Below, piece after piece: positions 61,088 through 64,000 of a stretch of DNA of 64,000 nt. Every line of letters begins with the position of its first letter. Position 1 is the first letter of the stretch. Source of the DNA: Undibacterium cyanobacteriorum (GTDB lineage: Bacteria; Pseudomonadota; Gammaproteobacteria; Burkholderiales; Burkholderiaceae_D); the NCBI RefSeq assembly GCF_031326225.1, contig NZ_CP133720.1:2046001-2110000 (forward strand). The letters run 5' to 3'. A model generated the notes under the pieces. It did no database searches and had not been told where the DNA came from. It saw only the letters and a program-made list of their open reading frames with translations. The position numbers were made by a program, and so were the translations under genes.

Positions 61088-64000
61088 ATGACTTTCCCAG
61101 AAAATACGCCATCCTCAAAAAATACGAATATCGCCGAGGCTTTACTCTTAGGTGAAGATTGCCCTGATTTGATGCGCGATGAAACGCTGGCCGACCTCCT
61201 CAATCATACCATTGCAAGAGTCCCAGACAAGACTGCGCTCTGGAGTGATCTGCAGTCGGTCACCTATGGCGAATTAGGACGTCGTGCTGATCAGATCGCA
61301 AGGCAATTGTTCGATGCTGGATTGAGGCCTGGTCATATTATTGGCTTGTGGATGCCGCGCGGTATCGATTTGTTAATCACGCAAGCCGCCATCTCAAAAA
61401 CCGGGGCAGCATGGCTACCATTTGATTCCGAAGTGCCGACCGATCGCATCCAAGTTTGCCTTGAGGATGCGAACGCCTTTGGCCTGATAACGAATCGCGA
61501 TGCGGTGCCACAAGTTCACGCTTTGCGTGAGGCTGGTTATCGCTTATTTGTTGCAGAAGAGATGGAAAGCGCAGCGATCGAAACGACCGAGAATACCGCT
61601 AATGTGGTGTTGCCGCGCGCTGCAGGAACTGACCCCGCTTACGTCATTTACACCTCGGGCTCGACAGGTAAACCCAAGGGCATCGTCATTAATCAAGCGA
61701 GTATTTGCCACTTTTTGCGCAGTGAGAATAGTGTTCTCGGTGTTCGTGAAACTGATCGTGTGTACCAAGGATTCTCCGTCGCTTTCGATATGTCTTTCGA
61801 AGAGATTTGGATTAGTTACCTAGTCGGTGCAAGTCTGTGGATTGCCTCACGTGAAGTTGCCTTAGATGCTGACGCCTTACCGCAGGCGCTGATCAAAAAT
61901 GACATCACGGTCTTGCATGCGGTGCCAACCTTGCTTGCCTTGTTTAGTTGCGATGTACCGTGCTTGCGCATCATTAATCTTGGTGGAGAAATGTGCCCAC
62001 CAAGTTTGGTCGATAAGTGGTCGCATCCGAATCGTCAGATGTTTAATACCTATGGTCCGACCGAAGCGACAGTCTCGGCCAGTCTTGCACCATTAAAAGC
62101 CGGTGAGGCCGTTACCATCGGTGTGCCTTTGCCGAACTACGGCTTATTGGTGATCAATCCCGATTTGCAGCCAGACGGTAGTATGGAATTGTTACCGCGC
62201 GGCGAAACAGGCGAGCTATGTATTTTTGGTCCAGGTGTGTCGGCTGGATATTTAGGACGCCCTGATCTCACTGCTGAAAAATTCTTGTCTAACCCATGGG
62301 CACCGACAGAAAAGTATGCGCGCTTGTACCGCACTGGAGATTTAGCTCGCATCGGTGAAGATGGAAGTGTGCAATGTCTTGGGCGTGCTGATGATCAAGT
62401 GAAGATACGTGGCTTCAGGGTTGAGCTTGGTGAAATCGAAGCGGTATTGGCAAAACAACCGGGCGTTGGCACTGTGGCAGTTTTGCTGCGTAATGAAGAT
62501 GGTATCGATCAATTGATCGCCTTTATTGTTCGAGATGCGAGCAGTGAAGCTTCAGCTTCAAGCATGATACAAGAATTGCGCGACGCTTTAGGGCAGCAGT
62601 TACCTGCATATATGGTCCCAAGTCGCTATGAATTTTTGGAAGAAATGCCACGCCTGAGTTCCGGCAAAATTGATCGTAAAGATTTGAAGGCTCGACCTTT
62701 GAGTGTATTGATCGCCACCGGCGAAAGTGAGCAAGCCGAGACCGATGCGGAACAAGTTCTGTTTGCAGCGCTTGGTACATTATTTCCCGGCCAAAGTTTG
62801 CGTCGACCAGCGGACTTTTTCGATGATCTCGGTGGGCACTCATTGATGGCGGCGCGTTTGGTGTCAGCTTTGCGCCAAGACGCACGTTACGCTTACTTTA
62901 AAATTAGCGATATTTACCAATCGCGTCAGCTTGGAAAAATCGCTGAAGTGATGCAGTACGGGGCGGTGTCACCGGTGACTGCGTCTACTAATGAGGTCAA
63001 GGCTGCACGAGGCGGCATTGCCGTCGATGTCAAACGCTGGATTTGCGGTGCTGCGCAGGCGATTGCAATTCCGTGTCTAGTCGCCATTCGAATGTTGCAG
63101 TGGCTCTCACCATTTTTTGCTTACCATTTCTTTACGGGCGAACCTTCGGACTCAGTTGCACGCGCCGTGATTTATTCAATCGCGATTTTCTTAGGCGTCA
63201 CTGTGGCGGAATTTTTCTTTGCCATCGTAGCAAAATGGATCATTCTAGGAAAATTGAAGCCAGGTACTTATCCTCTTTGGGGGGTGACGTATTTTCGATG
63301 GTGGTTGGTTGACCGTATTATCGAGGCAGTGCCCGTCTATATGATTAACGGTACTTCATTGTATCGTTGGTGGTTGCGTGCACTTGGTGCGCAAGTCGGA
63401 GACGAAGCTCTGATCGGATCGTTGACTTTGCGGTCGCCTGATAGCCTCACACTAGGCCGTGGCGTCAGTATTGGGAACGCCTGCAGCTTTGAGAATGTGC
63501 GCATTCAAGATGGCGTGATGCTCGTTGGTGCGATAGTGCTTGAGGAAGACGCGTATGTCGGCTCCTATGCCGTTTTAGAGGGCAATACGAAGCTGGAGAA
63601 GTTGGCGCATTTAGACGGGCAGTCGGCCCTCGTTGATGGACAGGTCGTTCCAGCTGGTCGCGTGTGGCGCGGCTCGCCAGCGCGTGATGCCGGTCCATTT
63701 GTAGCGAACGGCGACTTGCAACGTGGCGAATTGACTATGGCAAGACGTGTGGGTGAAGCTGCGTATTTCTTGCTCGGATCTTTGCTTGTTTCTGCGTTGT
63801 TCTTCTTGCCGGTGTTCCCAAGTTTTATGGTGATCGATTGGCTGGATGCTCAAGAGGTTTTCGGTTTTATTCAGACCGCAGATGTTGGTGTCCAACTGAT
63901 CGATTATTTCCTACTTGCCTTTCCTGCGACAGCAGTTTTGGTGCTCTGCACGGCATTACTGTCAGCAGGGATTCGTTGGACCTTCTTGGGCCGTTTGAAG
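61088..64000 (+). CDS. Pls/PosA-type non-ribosomal peptide synthetase (3' end outside window)
   Basis: 971 codons are visible, with no stop by the window edge. An adenylation domain comes first (about 38-530): YTSGSTGKPKG, NTYGPTEATV, YRTGDLAR, QVKIRGFRVELGEIEAV and SSGKIDRK. A carrier domain follows, with the phosphopantetheine Ser585 in DDLGGHSLMA. Then come hydrophobic membrane segments (from about 645) and a left-handed beta-helix-like hexapeptide region (about 765-870), then more membrane segments. No condensation domain is seen. This order fits the Pls (epsilon-poly-lysine synthetase) / PosA family, usually about 1300 residues. The pocket positions read by eye as D-M-E-H-N-G-T-V-S; Glu at position 239 hints at a basic amino acid. 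The product is unknown. Confidence 0.87.
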   Translation, partial: MTFPENTPSSKNTNIAEALLLGEDCPDLMRDETLADLLNHTIARVPDKTALWSDLQSVTYGELGRRADQIARQLFDAGLRPGHIIGLWMPRGIDLLITQAAISKTGAAWLPFDSEVPTDRIQVCLEDANAFGLITNRDAVPQVHALREAGYRLFVAEEMESAAIETTENTANVVLPRAAGTDPAYVIYTSGSTGKPKGIVINQASICHFLRSENSVLGVRETDRVYQGFSVAFDMSFEEIWISYLVGASLWIASREVALDADALPQALIKNDITVLHAVPTLLALFSCDVPCLRIINLGGEMCPPSLVDKWSHPNRQMFNTYGPTEATVSASLAPLKAGEAVTIGVPLPNYGLLVINPDLQPDGSMELLPRGETGELCIFGPGVSAGYLGRPDLTAEKFLSNPWAPTEKYARLYRTGDLARIGEDGSVQCLGRADDQVKIRGFRVELGEIEAVLAKQPGVGTVAVLLRNEDGIDQLIAFIVRDASSEASASSMIQELRDALGQQLPAYMVPSRYEFLEEMPRLSSGKIDRKDLKARPLSVLIATGESEQAETDAEQVLFAALGTLFPGQSLRRPADFFDDLGGHSLMAARLVSALRQDARYAYFKISDIYQSRQLGKIAEVMQYGAVSPVTASTNEVKAARGGIAVDVKRWICGAAQAIAIPCLVAIRMLQWLSPFFAYHFFTGEPSDSVARAVIYSIAIFLGVTVAEFFFAIVAKWIILGKLKPGTYPLWGVTYFRWWLVDRIIEAVPVYMINGTSLYRWWLRALGAQVGDEALIGSLTLRSPDSLTLGRGVSIGNACSFENVRIQDGVMLVGAIVLEEDAYVGSYAVLEGNTKLEKLAHLDGQSALVDGQVVPAGRVWRGSPARDAGPFVANGDLQRGELTMARRVGEAAYFLLGSLLVSALFFLPVFPSFMVIDWLDAQEVFGFIQTADVGVQLIDYFLLAFPATAVLVLCTALLSAGIRWTFLGRLK

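Noticed and set aside
62137..63895. Several short open frames overlapping the right-edge synthetase (both strands)
   Set aside because: The plus-strand frame from 61088 is open to the window edge with continuous adenylation, carrier and membrane-domain motifs; the others are its shadows.

Overview
The window looks like chromosomal DNA of a motile betaproteobacterium of the Burkholderiales, most likely an Oxalobacteraceae member (Undibacterium/Herbaspirillum-like). This is inferred from gene order and protein character, not from a database search. The evidence is an flhDC - motAB - che - flhBAFG-fliA - flgAMN/flgB-L supercluster, glnE divergent from a yhdP-nit-tldD block, and housekeeping proteins of betaproteobacterial type. 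No rRNA, tRNA, insertion sequence, prophage or CRISPR array was seen.

Layout. (1) 0.1-3 kb, minus strand: an L,D-transpeptidase and a TPR protein that share a C-terminal NTF2-like domain. (2) 3.3-7.2 kb: a DNA glycosylase, accA, tilS and dnaQ, closed by a terminator. (3) 7.2-20.2 kb: a long regulatory region with two sigma-28-type promoter sequences, then flhDC, a membrane methyltransferase, motAB, a CheZ-like protein, an extra CheY, cheA-W-R-D-B-Y-Z and a degenerate EAL-HDOD protein, ending in a terminator. (4) 20.4-28 kb: flhB-flhA-flhF-flhG-fliA and a second stator pair (motC, motD), tightly overlapped. (5) 28.2-41 kb: flgA and flgMN on the minus strand, then flgBCDEFGHIJ and flgKL on the plus strand. 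(6) 41-49.2 kb: PP2C phosphatase, YdcH, DinG-type helicase, nitroreductase, a PBP7-type endopeptidase and glnE. (7) 49.5-57 kb: yhdP, nit, tldD and a second nitroreductase. (8) 57-64 kb: aroG behind a Phe/Tyr-rich leader peptide and attenuator, a retropepsin-like protease, yajQ, murB, and the first 971 codons of a Pls/PosA-type non-ribosomal peptide synthetase that runs off the right edge.

How it works together. FlhDC is the master activator. The flhB-fliA operon supplies the export gate, the FlhF/FlhG number and placement control, and sigma-28. FlgM holds sigma-28 until hook completion, and sequences matching the sigma-28 consensus are visible before flgMN and before flgKL. Similar sequences before flhDC suggest feedback from FliA onto the master operon. 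MotAB and MotCD give two alternative stators. The che operon has adaptation (CheR/B/D) and two CheY/CheZ-like pairs but no receptor gene.

Most worth a second look: the aroG attenuator, the tandem sigma-28-type promoters upstream of flhDC, the FlhG whose P-loop is destroyed, the CheZ-like/CheY-like pair beside MotB, and the Pls/PosA-type synthetase.
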